This document shows positions 17,588 to 25,922 of a DNA stretch of 64,000 nt, in pieces; the stretch's first letter is position 1; the number at the start of each line of letters is the position of its first letter. The notes beneath the pieces were generated by a model that had not been told where the DNA came from, did not search any database, and saw nothing but the letters and a program-made list of their open reading frames with translations. A program made the translations under genes and the position numbers. This DNA comes from Streptomyces sp. NBC_00582. GTDB lineage: Bacteria > Actinomycetota > Actinomycetes > Streptomycetales > Streptomycetaceae. Where the stretch lies: positions 9,238,001 to 9,302,000 of the forward strand of contig NZ_CP107772.1 of assembly GCF_036345155.1 (NCBI RefSeq), in the 5' to 3' direction.

Positions 17588-18673
17588 TCATCCGACGACC
17601 GCTGCCCGCACACACAGCACGTCCGGCAGATGGGAGGCCAACTGCCGCCAGCTGTCGCCGTCGTCGGCCGAGGCGAACACCTCGCCGTTGCGGTTGCCGA
17701 AGTACACGCCCGCCGGATCCGCGTCGTCCGTGCACAGCGCGTCGCGCAGCACCGTGCCGTAGTGGTCGTCCTGCGGCAGACCCGCCGTCAGCGGCTCCCA
17801 GCCGGCGCCCGCGTCCGTCGTGCGGAACACCCTGCACCGGTGCCCGGCGGGCACCCGGTCCGCGTCGGCGTTGATCGGGAAGACGTACGCCGTGTCCCCG
17901 CGCGTGGGATGGGCGGCGACCGCGAAACCGAAGGTGGAGGGCAGGCCCGCGCCGATGTCAGTCCAGTTCCGTCCGGTGTCGTCGCTGCGGTACACCCCCC
18001 AGTGGTTCTGCAGATAGAGCCGGTCCGGGGTGGCCGCGTCCTGGGCGATCTTGTGCACGCACTGGCCGAACTCCGGGTGCGGGTCCGGCAGGAACACCGC
18101 GGAGACACCGGAGTTGGAGGGCTCCCAGCTCACCCCGCCGTCGGTGCTGCGGAACACCCCGGCCGTCGACACCGCCACCGTCACCGCGTCGGGGTCGCGC
18201 CGGTCGGTCAGAACGGTGTGCAGGCCCTCTCCGCCGCCGCCCGGCACCCACTTCGAGCGCGTCGGGTGCTCCCACAGCGGGCGGACCAGCTCGAAGGTCT
18301 CCCCGCGGTCCTCCGAGCGGTACAGCGCCGCCGGTTCCGTCCCCGCGTAGACCACGTCGGGCTCGGCCGCCGCCGGGTGGAGCTGCCACACCCGCTCCAG
18401 CGACGCCTCCGTGTCCTGCGGGAACCTGACGGCGGGTGTGGCCGGTTCGGTCCAGGTGCGGCCGAGGTCGTCGGAGTGGAACACCGACGGGCCCCAGTGC
18501 GCGCTGTCACCGCCGGCCAGCAGCCTCGGCCGCTCGCCCCGGGTGTCGATGGCGACCGAGTAGATCGCCTGTGCGTTGAAGTAGGGGGATGTGTCGAACT
18601 CCCATGTGCTGCCGCGCCGACGCCCGATGAACAGGCCTTTGCGCGTGCCCACGGCGAGCAGTACCTCGGTCAT
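17588..18673 (-). CDS. BNR/sortilin-type beta-propeller protein
   Basis: A 361-residue protein made of Asp-box (BNR) repeats: [86 protein letters not shown] and [17 protein letters not shown]. These S/T-x-D-x-G-x-x-W motifs mark propeller turns as in sialidases, sortilins and photosystem assembly factors, but the sialidase catalytic residues are not evident. ATG 18673 has GGAGGA seven bases upstream. There is no signal peptide ([20 protein letters not shown]), so it is probably cytoplasmic. Function unknown. It precedes ung on the same strand with a 73-base gap. Confidence 0.92.
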   Translation of the reverse strand: MTEVLLAVGTRKGLFIGRRRGSTWEFDTSPYFNAQAIYSVAIDTRGERPRLLAGGDSAHWGPSVFHSDDLGRTWTEPATPAVRFPQDTEASLERVWQLHPAAAEPDVVYAGTEPAALYRSEDRGETFELVRPLWEHPTRSKWVPGGGGEGLHTVLTDRRDPDAVTVAVSTAGVFRSTDGGVSWEPSNSGVSAVFLPDPHPEFGQCVHKIAQDAATPDRLYLQNHWGVYRSDDTGRNWTDIGAGLPSTFGFAVAAHPTRGDTAYVFPINADADRVPAGHRCRVFRTTDAGAGWEPLTAGLPQDDHYGTVLRDALCTDDADPAGVYFGNRNGEVFASADDGDSWRQLASHLPDVLCVRAAVVG

Positions 18674-18955
18674 GCCGCTCTCCTCCGCTGTGTCCTCGAC
18701 CTCGTTGTCCCGGACACCGGCCAGTCTGCACCCCGCCACTGACAGTCACCTCCGGACGGCCCTTCACCGCAGGTCACCGCGGTCGCGCCGGTCCCGGACC
18801 GCATGACGTCGGCCACGTTCGGACGGACGCCTGCGCGGGCGGCGTGACGCATGCGACCGTCGGGACGAAGGACTCGCCCTGAGCATCCGGACCGCCCGCC
18901 CCGTATGGGAGGGCGGTCCAAGGATGTTCGTGCGCTCATGAGGAGGAAGCCTTCG

Positions 18956-19540
18956 ATGGCGTTCCGTGGTCCGAAGGTGTGGCTGTGGCGCTGGCGGCGC
19001 AACCCGCTGAGGCGTCGCGCCGACGCGGTGGAGGCCTGGGTCGTGCTCGGTGCCTGGGCACTGACCGTCCTCGTCGGGGTTCTGGCGGGGTGGGGGGCCG
19101 CCGGGTCCGTCGAACAGGGCTTGGCCAGAGAACGCGTCGAGTGGCGTCCGCTCCAGGCCCGCCTGACCGAGGCGGCGCCGGGCAAGGCCGTCGCGCGGTC
19201 CGGCTCCACCGGCGCCGACCAGGTCTGGGCGAAGGTCGGCTGGACCGGCCCGGACGGCTCCGCGCACACCGGTCAGGTCAGGGCCGCGACCGGCAGCCCC
19301 GCCGGCACCCCGGTCACGATCTGGACGGACCGCCAGGGCCGCATGGTCACCCAGCCCGCCACCCCCGCCCAGGCCCGCCTGCGCTCCACCCTGGTCGGCG
19401 GTCTGGCCGGCGTGGCCGCGGGGGCGCTGCCGTTCGCGGGCGGCCGTGTCCTGCGCGGCCGTCTGGAACGCCGCCGCATCGACCAGTGGGACACCGACTG
19501 GGCCCGCTTCGACGCCCTCCGCGGCCGCCCGATGAGCTGA
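18956..19540 (+). CDS. Rv1733c-type membrane protein
   Basis: A 194-residue protein with a cytoplasmic basic N-terminus (WLWRWRRNPLRRRADAVEAW), a first helix at ~28-48 (VVLGAWALTVLVGVLAGWG), an exported domain (~50-135, including QVWAKVGWTGPDGSAHTGQV) and a second helix at ~143-163 (LVGGLAGVAAGALPFAGG). This topology matches the actinobacterial Rv1733c family. ATG 18956 has AGGAGGAAG nine bases upstream; the ATG at 18938 overlaps that site and is rejected. Function unknown. It stands alone. Confidence 0.88.
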   Translation: MAFRGPKVWLWRWRRNPLRRRADAVEAWVVLGAWALTVLVGVLAGWGAAGSVEQGLARERVEWRPLQARLTEAAPGKAVARSGSTGADQVWAKVGWTGPDGSAHTGQVRAATGSPAGTPVTIWTDRQGRMVTQPATPAQARLRSTLVGGLAGVAAGALPFAGGRVLRGRLERRRIDQWDTDWARFDALRGRPMS

Positions 19541-19910
19541 GCCGAGCCCGCCGGCCCTCGTCCCTCGGGATGCCACGCGGAGACTTCCGCAGCGCCCCCG
19601 CGGCGGGGCCGAGGGCCGCCAGGCCGGCGGCAGGGCGTCGCACCGGTCGGTCGGGGCAGGGCTGCCGGTCGTCGAGCCGGTGTGCGCGGCAGCCGGCCCC
19701 CCTCGTCCGGGGAGCGCGTGGTGGGCGCCGGGATGCCGCCGCCGAGGGTACGCGCGCGTGGCGGGCACGGACTTCCGCGCTCCGCCGGCAGCCCGAGGAC
19801 GCTCGGCGCCAGGTCGGCCGGGAACCGCCCGGGGCGCAGCCCGCGAGCTGCCCCGGACCGTACGGCGGGGCGCTCCGCGGGGCGGGCGGCTCCACCGCGG
19901 GTGAGGGGCG
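19541..19910. other. Gene-free stretch
   Basis: This is 370 GC-rich bases between the Rv1733c-type gene and the end of the AidB-like gene, which converge. Frames here read as Arg/Pro-rich nonsense without start signals. I see no clear terminator or RNA. Confidence 0.6.
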
Positions 19911-21569
19911 TCAGTTCCCGGCGGGAAGGCTCCTCTCCAGGATCCCGCCGATGTCGGCCCCGTCGGGCAGTGTGCCGAAGGCGTACCCCCAGTCCCCGCC
20001 GAGCCGGGTCGCGCAGAAGGCGTCCGCGACCGCGGACGGGGCGTGCCGGACGAGCAGGGAGCCCTGGAGCACGAGAGCCATCCGCTCCACGAGCCGACGG
20101 GCGCCCGACGCGGTCGCGGCGCCCAGCTCGGAGCGCAGCCGCGCGACGGCCGCGTCCAGCCGGGCGTCCGCCCCCCGCGCCAGGGCGAGTTCACCGAACA
20201 GGGCGTCCGCCGTCCCCGGTTCGCGCGTCAACGCCCGCAGCACGTCGAGCGCGTTGACGTTCCCCGAGCCCTCCCAGATCGACAGCAGCGGCGCCTCGCG
20301 GTAGTGCCGGGGCATCCCGGAGTCCTCCACGTACCCGTTCCCGCCCAGGCACTCCAGCGCCTCCGCGGTGAAGGCCGGACCCCGCTTGGTCACCCAGTAC
20401 TTGCCGACGGCCGTGGCGATCCGCCGGAAGGCCTGCTCACCGGCGTCTCCGCGCACCGCACGGTCGGCCGCCCCGGCCAGCCGCAGGGTCAGCGTGGTCG
20501 CCGCCTCCGACTCCAGCGCCAGGTCGGCCAGGACGTTCCGCATCAGCGGCTGGTCCAGCAGCCGCGCGCCGAACGCGCTCCGGTGCCGTACGTGATGACC
20601 CGCCTCGACGAGCGTCTTGCGCATGAGCGCCGCCGACATCATCACGCAGTCCAGCCGGGTGCAGTTGACCATCTCGATGATGGTCTTCACCCCCTGTCCC
20701 TCCGGCCCCACCAGCCAGGCCACGGTCCCGTCGAACTCGGGCTCGGAGGACGCGTTGGAGCGATTGCCCAGCTTGTCCTTGAGCCGCTGGATGCGGAACG
20801 TGTTGCGGGTGCCGTCCGGCAGTACGCGCGGCACCAGGAAACAGGACAGCCCGCCCGGCGCCTGCGCCAGCACCAGGAACAGGTCGCACATCGGCGCCGA
20901 CGTGAACCACTTGTGCCCCCGCAGGGTGTACACGCCGGGCTCCGCCGTCGGCGAGGCCGCCGTGGTGTTCGTACGGACGTCCGAGCCGCCCTGCTTCTCG
21001 GTCATCCCCATGCCGGCCAGCAGCCCGCGCTTCTGCGTCGGCACCCGCAGCCCCGGGTCGTACTCGCGGCTCGTCAGCAGCGGCTCGTACACCTTCGCGA
21101 GCTCCGGCTGGCGGCGCAGGGCGGGGACCGCCGCGTACGTCATCGACGTCGGGCAGCCGTGTCCGGCGTCGGTGTGCCCCCACACCAGGCCGCCCGCCGA
21201 TCGCGCGACATGCGCGCCGGGCCGGTCGTCCGCCCAGGGCGCGCCCGCCTGGCCCTCGGCGACGGCCACCCGCATCAGCTCGTGCCAGCTCGGGTGGAAC
21301 TCCACCTCGTCCACCCGGTGGCCGTACCGGTCGTGGGCGCGCAGCACGGGCTCGTGCCGGTTGGCCAGGTCGCTCCACTCCTGCGCCTCGGCGCCGCCGG
21401 CCAGCAGTCCGAGCCGGCGGACGTCCGGCTCCGCCCATCCGGCGCCCTCCCGGCGCAGCCCCTCCAGCAGGGCGGTGTCGTCGGAGGCGTCGTAGGGGGA
21501 CAGCGGCGGTGCCTGGTTGGTCACGTCGTGCGTGGCGTACGGCGGGGTCTGCGCGGGTGTCGAGGTCAT
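19911..21569 (-). CDS. AidB-like acyl-CoA dehydrogenase family protein
   Basis: A 552-residue flavoprotein of the AidB branch of acyl-CoA dehydrogenases. Recognisable parts are VWGHTDAGHGCPTSMTYAA, the FAD segment GMGMTEKQGGSDVRTNTTAA, HKWFTSAPMCDLFLVLAQAP, the substrate/catalytic region VNCTRLDCVMMSAALMRK and the signature ALECLGGNGYVEDSGMPRHYR followed by LLSIWEGSGNVNALDVLRAL. E. coli AidB takes part in the alkylation response and binds DNA; other relatives oxidise branched acyl-CoAs. The N-terminal ~25 residues (THDVTNQAPPLSPYDASDD) match the AidB subgroup. ATG 21569 has no obvious Shine-Dalgarno, so the transcript may be leaderless. It is divergent from a PaaX-type regulator. Confidence 0.93.
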   Translation of the reverse strand: MTSTPAQTPPYATHDVTNQAPPLSPYDASDDTALLEGLRREGAGWAEPDVRRLGLLAGGAEAQEWSDLANRHEPVLRAHDRYGHRVDEVEFHPSWHELMRVAVAEGQAGAPWADDRPGAHVARSAGGLVWGHTDAGHGCPTSMTYAAVPALRRQPELAKVYEPLLTSREYDPGLRVPTQKRGLLAGMGMTEKQGGSDVRTNTTAASPTAEPGVYTLRGHKWFTSAPMCDLFLVLAQAPGGLSCFLVPRVLPDGTRNTFRIQRLKDKLGNRSNASSEPEFDGTVAWLVGPEGQGVKTIIEMVNCTRLDCVMMSAALMRKTLVEAGHHVRHRSAFGARLLDQPLMRNVLADLALESEAATTLTLRLAGAADRAVRGDAGEQAFRRIATAVGKYWVTKRGPAFTAEALECLGGNGYVEDSGMPRHYREAPLLSIWEGSGNVNALDVLRALTREPGTADALFGELALARGADARLDAAVARLRSELGAATASGARRLVERMALVLQGSLLVRHAPSAVADAFCATRLGGDWGYAFGTLPDGADIGGILERSLPAGN

Positions 21570-21596
21570 GCGCCCATGTTGCACTTGTTCTGCGAC

Positions 21597-21611
21597 TGCA
21601 GCAATACTGCA
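21597..21611. promoter_or_regulatory. Inverted repeat in the AidB/PaaX divergent promoter region
   Basis: TGCAGCAATACTGCA has 5-bp arms TGCAG and CTGCA around CAATA. It lies in the 71-base gap between two divergent starts (21569 and 21641), where a regulator could control both genes. The PaaX-like protein next door is the natural candidate. Confidence 0.5.
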
Positions 21612-21640
21612 ACACCTGGGGCGACGTACAGTACGTGCCC

Positions 21641-22402
21641 ATGCGGATGAACGTCTCGGCGGAGCCCGGCGGGGTCGACCTGCGGCCCCTGTCCGCGCGG
21701 TCGGTGGTGCTGAGCCTGCTGCTGGGGGCACACCCGCCCGAGTTGCCGGCGCGGGACCTGGTGCGCGGAGTGGAGCCCTTCGGGGTGGGCGGGTCGACCG
21801 TGCGGGCCGCGCTGAGCAGGATGGTGGCCGCCGGTGATCTGCGGCGCACGGACGCCGTCTACCGGCTCAGCGACCGGCTGCTGGAGCGGCAGCGCCGGCA
21901 GGACGACGCCGTCGCGCCCGACACGCGCGCGTGGGACGGCGACTGGGAGATGGCCGTGATCACCGCGACCGGCCGCGGCCCCGCCGAACGCGCCGAACTG
22001 CGCACCCGGCTGTCCGCCCTCCGGCTCGCCGAACTGCGTGAGGGCGTCTGGCTGCGCCCCGCCAACCTGGGCCGACCCTGGCCCGAGGACCTCGACCAGG
22101 TGCTCCGGCGCTTCACGACCCGGCCCGCGGACCCCGCCCGCGACCTCGCCGCGAGCCTGTGGCCGCTCGACGCCTGGGCCGGCACCGCGCGGGCCCTGCT
22201 GGCCCATGTGGAGCGCTCACCCGCGCCCGCCGACCTGTTCACCGTCCTCGCCGCCGTCGTACGGCATCTGCTGGCCGACCCGGTCCTGCCGCCCGCGCTG
22301 CTGCCCGCCGACTGGCCGGGCCCGGCGCTGCGCACCGCGTACGAGCACCACCGGCGCACCCTCGCCGACATGGCGCTGGGGCCCGTCCGGGCCCGGACAT
22401 AG
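21641..22402 (+). CDS. PaaX family transcriptional regulator
   Basis: A 253-residue regulator. An N-terminal winged helix (LSARSVVLSLLLGAHPPELP, GVGGSTVRAALSRMVAAGDL) is followed by a PaaX-type central region (WDGDWEMAVITATGRGPAER, then LRTRLSALRLAELREGVWLR) and a helical C-terminal domain (LRTAYEHHRRTLADMALGP). PaaX of E. coli represses phenylacetate catabolism in response to phenylacetyl-CoA. Here the divergent AidB-like dehydrogenase suggests an acyl-CoA ligand, which is inference. ATG 21641 or 21647 may start it; no Shine-Dalgarno is seen. Confidence 0.88.
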   Translation: MRMNVSAEPGGVDLRPLSARSVVLSLLLGAHPPELPARDLVRGVEPFGVGGSTVRAALSRMVAAGDLRRTDAVYRLSDRLLERQRRQDDAVAPDTRAWDGDWEMAVITATGRGPAERAELRTRLSALRLAELREGVWLRPANLGRPWPEDLDQVLRRFTTRPADPARDLAASLWPLDAWAGTARALLAHVERSPAPADLFTVLAAVVRHLLADPVLPPALLPADWPGPALRTAYEHHRRTLADMALGPVRART

Positions 22403-22406
22403 GCAC

Positions 22407-22451
22407 GGCGGCCGTGCGAAGCACCGTGCGGGGGCGCTTCGTACGGCCGCC
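22407..22451. terminator. Bidirectional hairpin between PaaX-like and pectate lyase genes
   Basis: A 16-bp stem, GGCGGCCGTGCGAAGC with GCTTCGTACGGCCGCC (one G-T pair), and a 13-base loop. It sits between two convergent genes whose stops are at 22402 and 22482. Confidence 0.8.
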
Positions 22452-22481
22452 TTCACCGTGGGGGGACGGTGGGGGAAGGGG

Positions 22482-23285
22482 CTACTTGTAGGTGAGGTCG
22501 GCCGCCGTGTAGTTGCAGTACGTGCCGTCGGCACTGGTGCCGTTGGTGGTCGGCTCGGCGCCCGTGTTGTTCCCTATGTACTTCTGGCAGGGGATGATCT
22601 TCTTGCTGCTGTCGCCGACGACGGTGATGGCGCGCAGGGCCACGCTGTCGCCGTAGTTGGTGTTGATGCCGGCGATCCGGCCGCCCGGGTAGGTCACCTC
22701 GATGGTGTTGAGGATGATCGTCCGCTTGTACTGCGTCTTGCAGTTGCCGCAGGACCGCACGAAGGTGCCGAAGTTCTGCACGGCGAACTTGGAGACGACC
22801 AGCTTGCCCGCGCCGTTGAACTGGAACACCTTGTCGCTGGCGGCCTTCGCGCCCCCGCCGTAGACGGTGTAGACGCTCGACGAGGAGGTGCCCTTGAAGG
22901 TGGCGGCGTCCTCGCCGACGTCCTCCCACCACACGTTCTGCAGCGTGCAACTGCCCTTGCAGTGGACGCCGTCCGCGGCCGGGGCGCCGATGATGACGTT
23001 CTTCAGGACGGCCCCGTCGGCCAGTTCCAGGATCGGCCCCTGGTCCTCGTCCTGGTTGCCGCTGCCCAGGTCGCCGGTGCCGTAGAGGCGGATCATCCCG
23101 TAGTCCTTCGTCCCGGACACGGGGATGGTCGAGGAGACGGCCCGGCTGCCGGTGGCGGTGGGCCAGGTGGCGGCGGCCGCGGGCGAGGTGCCCAATGTCG
23201 TGATCATGCCAATCGATAGACCGAGGGTGGCCAGTATGCCGGTCAGCGCGCGCACGAAGGTGCGCGGACGTGCCGAAGAAGTCAT
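22482..23285 (-). CDS. Secreted pectate lyase, PL3 family
   Basis: A 267-residue exported enzyme. The signal peptide runs to ~39 (TFVRALTGILATLGLSIGMI, ending PAAAA). The mature right-handed parallel beta-helix shows PL3 hallmarks: KNVIIGAPAADGVHCKGSCT, NVWWEDVGEDAATFKG, KFAVQNFGTFVRSCGNCK, and several Cys pairs. The Asp/Glu cluster (DGVHC, EDVGEDA) would bind the catalytic Ca2+. It cleaves polygalacturonate by beta-elimination outside the cell. ATG 23285 follows AAGGAAT. It is 30 bases downstream of the PL1 gene on the same strand, so they probably form an operon for pectin attack. Confidence 0.94.
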   Translation of the reverse strand: MTSSARPRTFVRALTGILATLGLSIGMITTLGTSPAAAATWPTATGSRAVSSTIPVSGTKDYGMIRLYGTGDLGSGNQDEDQGPILELADGAVLKNVIIGAPAADGVHCKGSCTLQNVWWEDVGEDAATFKGTSSSSVYTVYGGGAKAASDKVFQFNGAGKLVVSKFAVQNFGTFVRSCGNCKTQYKRTIILNTIEVTYPGGRIAGINTNYGDSVALRAITVVGDSSKKIIPCQKYIGNNTGAEPTTNGTSADGTYCNYTAADLTYK

Positions 23286-23315
23286 GTCCCGATTCCTTCT
23301 TCCTGATGGGGGCGG

Positions 23316-24293
23316 TCAGAGTTTTCCGGCGCCCGCGCCGGACGTCACCGAGGCGGCGACGGACGAGGCGGGCTCGGCGGTGTAGCTGTAGGGCGGCCTG
23401 GTGAACGTCCCCACCTGCGAGATCTCGATCGCGGCTCCGCCGAGGTCGTTGCCGGTGAGGTTGGCGTAGCCGTCCACGTCGCTGTCGCGGCTGGTGGTCA
23501 CGGCGACCAGGGTCGAGCGGAAGACGTTGTTCTCGACCAGCATCTGGGCGCCCATGCGCGAGTGGACGGCCGTCTCGGCGCCGACGACGTAGTTGTCGTA
23601 GAAGTGCCCGGTGCCGAACCGCAGACTGGGGATGCGCGAGTACACGTTGCTGAACAGGTTGTGGTGGTACGTCACCCTCAAGTGGCCGGTGTCCTCGGAG
23701 GCGTTGTTGTCGCTGTGGCCGACGAGCGAGCCCTTGAAGTGGTCCTTGAAGGTGTTCCAGGACACCGTCACGTAGTCCGAGGCGTGGTTGACGTCCAGCA
23801 GGCCGTCGTAGTGGTCCTTGTCGTGATCGCGGTCCGCCGAGAAGGAGTTGTGGTCGATCCACACCTTGGTCGAGGCCTGGACCTCGATGCCGTCGGCCGG
23901 CTTGAGCGGCTTGCTGATGTTCAGATTGCGGACGACGACGTTCGTCACCTTCTTCAGCCGCAGCCCGCCCCCGGTGAATCCCGATGACGAACCGACGCCC
24001 AGAAGCGTGGTGTTGGAGCCGATGTCGACCTGACCGCCCAGGGTGATCAGGCCGTTGACCTTCACGACCTTCGCGGCGCTCCCGGTGACCGCGGCCTTGA
24101 AGGCGTCGAGTGTCGAGACGGTGACCGCCGAGGCGCTTCCGCCGCCGGTCGTCCCGGCGCCGAACCCGACCGGCGAGGTGTCGGCGGCCCCGGCCGACTG
24201 GGGGAGGGTGAGGACCGCCGTCGCGGCGAGAGCGGCGGCCGCCGCGACGAGAGCGAACCTTTGCGCCTGTGTACGCGGGGGGCTCGTGTGCAT
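23316..24293 (-). CDS. Secreted pectate lyase, PL1 family
   Basis: A 325-residue exported beta-helix lyase. The signal peptide is at 1-36 (QRFALVAAAAALAATAVLTL, cleavage near AGA-A). PL1 signatures are GLRLKKVTNVVVRNLNIS, KVWIDHNSFSAD (vWiDH), DGLLDVNHASDYVTVSWN (Ca2+ ligands) and LRVTYHHNLFSNVYSRIPSL with the catalytic Arg region, then RFGTGHFYDNYV. It degrades pectate by Ca2+-dependent elimination. ATG 24293 has AAGGGA nine bases upstream. It is the first gene of the two-lyase transcription unit. The region upstream has AGCGCT-centred palindromes shared with the divergent esterase. Confidence 0.95.
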   Translation of the reverse strand: MHTSPPRTQAQRFALVAAAAALAATAVLTLPQSAGAADTSPVGFGAGTTGGGSASAVTVSTLDAFKAAVTGSAAKVVKVNGLITLGGQVDIGSNTTLLGVGSSSGFTGGGLRLKKVTNVVVRNLNISKPLKPADGIEVQASTKVWIDHNSFSADRDHDKDHYDGLLDVNHASDYVTVSWNTFKDHFKGSLVGHSDNNASEDTGHLRVTYHHNLFSNVYSRIPSLRFGTGHFYDNYVVGAETAVHSRMGAQMLVENNVFRSTLVAVTTSRDSDVDGYANLTGNDLGGAAIEISQVGTFTRPPYSYTAEPASSVAASVTSGAGAGKL

Positions 24294-24362
24294 GCCAATG
24301 CGTCCCTTCGGGGGGCGGGGGAGAACGCATATATAAACTTTGATCACATACATGAATCATGA

Positions 24363-24442
24363 AGCGCTGACAGTGCGACCTGCCGGGGATCTTGGGAGCG
24401 GATGGGTCACACTGCTGAACGGAACGTAGAGGGCAAGCGCTT
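24363..24442. promoter_or_regulatory. Two AGCGCT-core LacI-type half palindromes
   Basis: AGCGCT occurs at 24363-24368 (in TGAAGCGCTGA), and AAGCGCTT at 24435-24442. LacI-family operators often centre on such a core. They lie between the pectate lyases and the divergent esterase. Confidence 0.4.
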
Positions 24443-24490
24443 TCTAGTCAACGCTTTGCGCAGAACACGTCACCGACCCACGTGGAGGCG

Positions 24491-24504
24491 TGGGAGCGCT
24501 TCCA
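24491..24504. promoter_or_regulatory. CebR-like operator candidate
   Basis: TGGGAGCGCTTCCA differs at one position from the CebR box TGGGAGCGCTCCCA that controls cellulose and cello-oligosaccharide genes in Streptomyces. It lies 69 bases upstream of the CBM2 esterase start. Confidence 0.65.
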
Positions 24505-24572
24505 TGGCAAGCATGGGCATGCCACCATGCGGGCGGACGCCTCCCCGAGCCGCCACGAGAAAGGGACCGCAC

Positions 24573-25874
24573 GTGTCCGATTTCTTAGCGAGAGCGCTGC
24601 GTTCACTGGGGGGAGCCCTCGCGCTCCTGCTCGCCGCCGCCCTCCTCACCGCCCCCACCGCCTCGGCCCGCCCGCAGTCCGCGGCGCCCGTCCCGGCCGC
24701 CACCCTCACCGAGGTCACCGACTTCGGCACCAACCCCAGCGGTCTGCGGATGTACGTGTACGTGCCGGCGAACGTCACCGCGCACCCGGCCGTCCTCGTC
24801 GCCGTGCACTGGTGCACCGGCTCCGGACCGGACATGTACAACGGCACCGAGTACGACACGCTGGCCGACCGGTACGGGTACGTCGTCGTCTACCCGTCGG
24901 TCACCCGCAGCAGCAAGTGCTTCGACGTCTCCTCGCCCCAGGCGCTCAAGCGCGGCGGCGGCAGCGATCCCGTCGGCATCAAGTCCATGGTCGACTGGGT
25001 GGCCGCGAACTACTCGGCCGACACCAGCCGCGTCTACGCCACCGGCATCTCCTCCGGCGCGATGATGACCAACGTCCTGCTCGGCGACTACCCGGACGTC
25101 TTCGCGGCGGGCGCCGCCTTCTCCGGCGTTCCCTTCGGCTGCTTCGCCACCGCCGACGGCTCGGAGTGGAACAGCGCCTGCTCCGGCGGCACCGTGATCC
25201 ACACCGCGCAGGAATGGGGTGACATCGCCCGCGCCGCCTACCCCGGTTACACCGGTACCAGGCCCCGGATGCAGCTCTGGCACGGCACCGAGGACGACGT
25301 CCTGCGCTACCCCAACTTCGGGGAGGAGATCAAGCAGTGGACGAACGTCAAGGGCCTCGGTCAGACGCCGGCCGCCACGGACTCACCCCAGTCCGGCTGG
25401 ACCCGCACCCGCTACGGCGCCACCGGTGACCAGGCCCCGGTGGAGGCGATCAGCCTCCAGGGCACCGGCCACAACCTGTACGCGTACGGGATGGCGGCCC
25501 GCGTGCTCACGTTCTTCGGTCTCGACAGCGGTGGCCCCGCGCCCCAGCCGCAGCCCGGCGGCTGCAGGGTGACCGTCACGACCAACGCCTGGAACACCGG
25601 GCTGACCGCCTCGGTGACCGTCACCAACACCGGCACCACCACCGTCGACGGCTGGCAGCTCGCTTTCACGCTGCCCTCCGGCCAGACCATCACCAACGGC
25701 TGGGGCGCGACGTACAGCCCGGCCTCCGCAGCGGTGACGGCGACGAACGCGTCGTACAACGCGACCCTCGCACCGAACGCGAGCGTCACCATCGGCTACC
25801 AGGCGAACCACACCGGCAACAGCGCGGCACCGGGCGCCTACACCCTCAACGGAGCGGCCTGCACAGTGGGTTGA
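24573..25874 (+). CDS. Secreted CE1/PHB-depolymerase-type esterase with CBM2
   Basis: A 433-residue exported modular enzyme. GTG 24573 has AAGGGA six bases upstream. The signal peptide runs to ~34 (LGGALALLLAAALLTAPTAS). The catalytic domain (~45-315) is the esterase-PHB type: VLVAVHWCTGSGPDMYNG, nucleophile GISSGAMM (Ser160), then LWHGTEDDVLRYPN (Asp region) and GTGHNLYAYG (His). Such enzymes remove acetyl or feruloyl groups from xylan. A short Pro/Gln linker leads to a C-terminal CBM2 (~328-433: CRVTVTTNAWNTGLTASVTV, WQLAFTLPSGQTITNGW), which binds cellulose or xylan. Codon 5 is TTA, so translation may depend on the bldA tRNA. A CebR-like box lies upstream. Confidence 0.94.
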   Translation: MSDFLARALRSLGGALALLLAAALLTAPTASARPQSAAPVPAATLTEVTDFGTNPSGLRMYVYVPANVTAHPAVLVAVHWCTGSGPDMYNGTEYDTLADRYGYVVVYPSVTRSSKCFDVSSPQALKRGGGSDPVGIKSMVDWVAANYSADTSRVYATGISSGAMMTNVLLGDYPDVFAAGAAFSGVPFGCFATADGSEWNSACSGGTVIHTAQEWGDIARAAYPGYTGTRPRMQLWHGTEDDVLRYPNFGEEIKQWTNVKGLGQTPAATDSPQSGWTRTRYGATGDQAPVEAISLQGTGHNLYAYGMAARVLTFFGLDSGGPAPQPQPGGCRVTVTTNAWNTGLTASVTVTNTGTTTVDGWQLAFTLPSGQTITNGWGATYSPASAAVTATNASYNATLAPNASVTIGYQANHTGNSAAPGAYTLNGAACTVG

Positions 25875-25881
25875 GATCCGT

Positions 25882-25913
25882 GTGCCGTGCGGGACGGTCG
25901 GCCCGCACGGCAC
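25882..25913. terminator. Bidirectional hairpin between esterase and NCS2 permease genes
   Basis: A perfect 12-bp stem, GTGCCGTGCGGG with CCCGCACGGCAC, around the 8-base loop ACGGTCGG. It lies between convergent stops at 25874 and 25923. Confidence 0.8.
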
Positions 25914-25922
25914 GCCGCCGCT

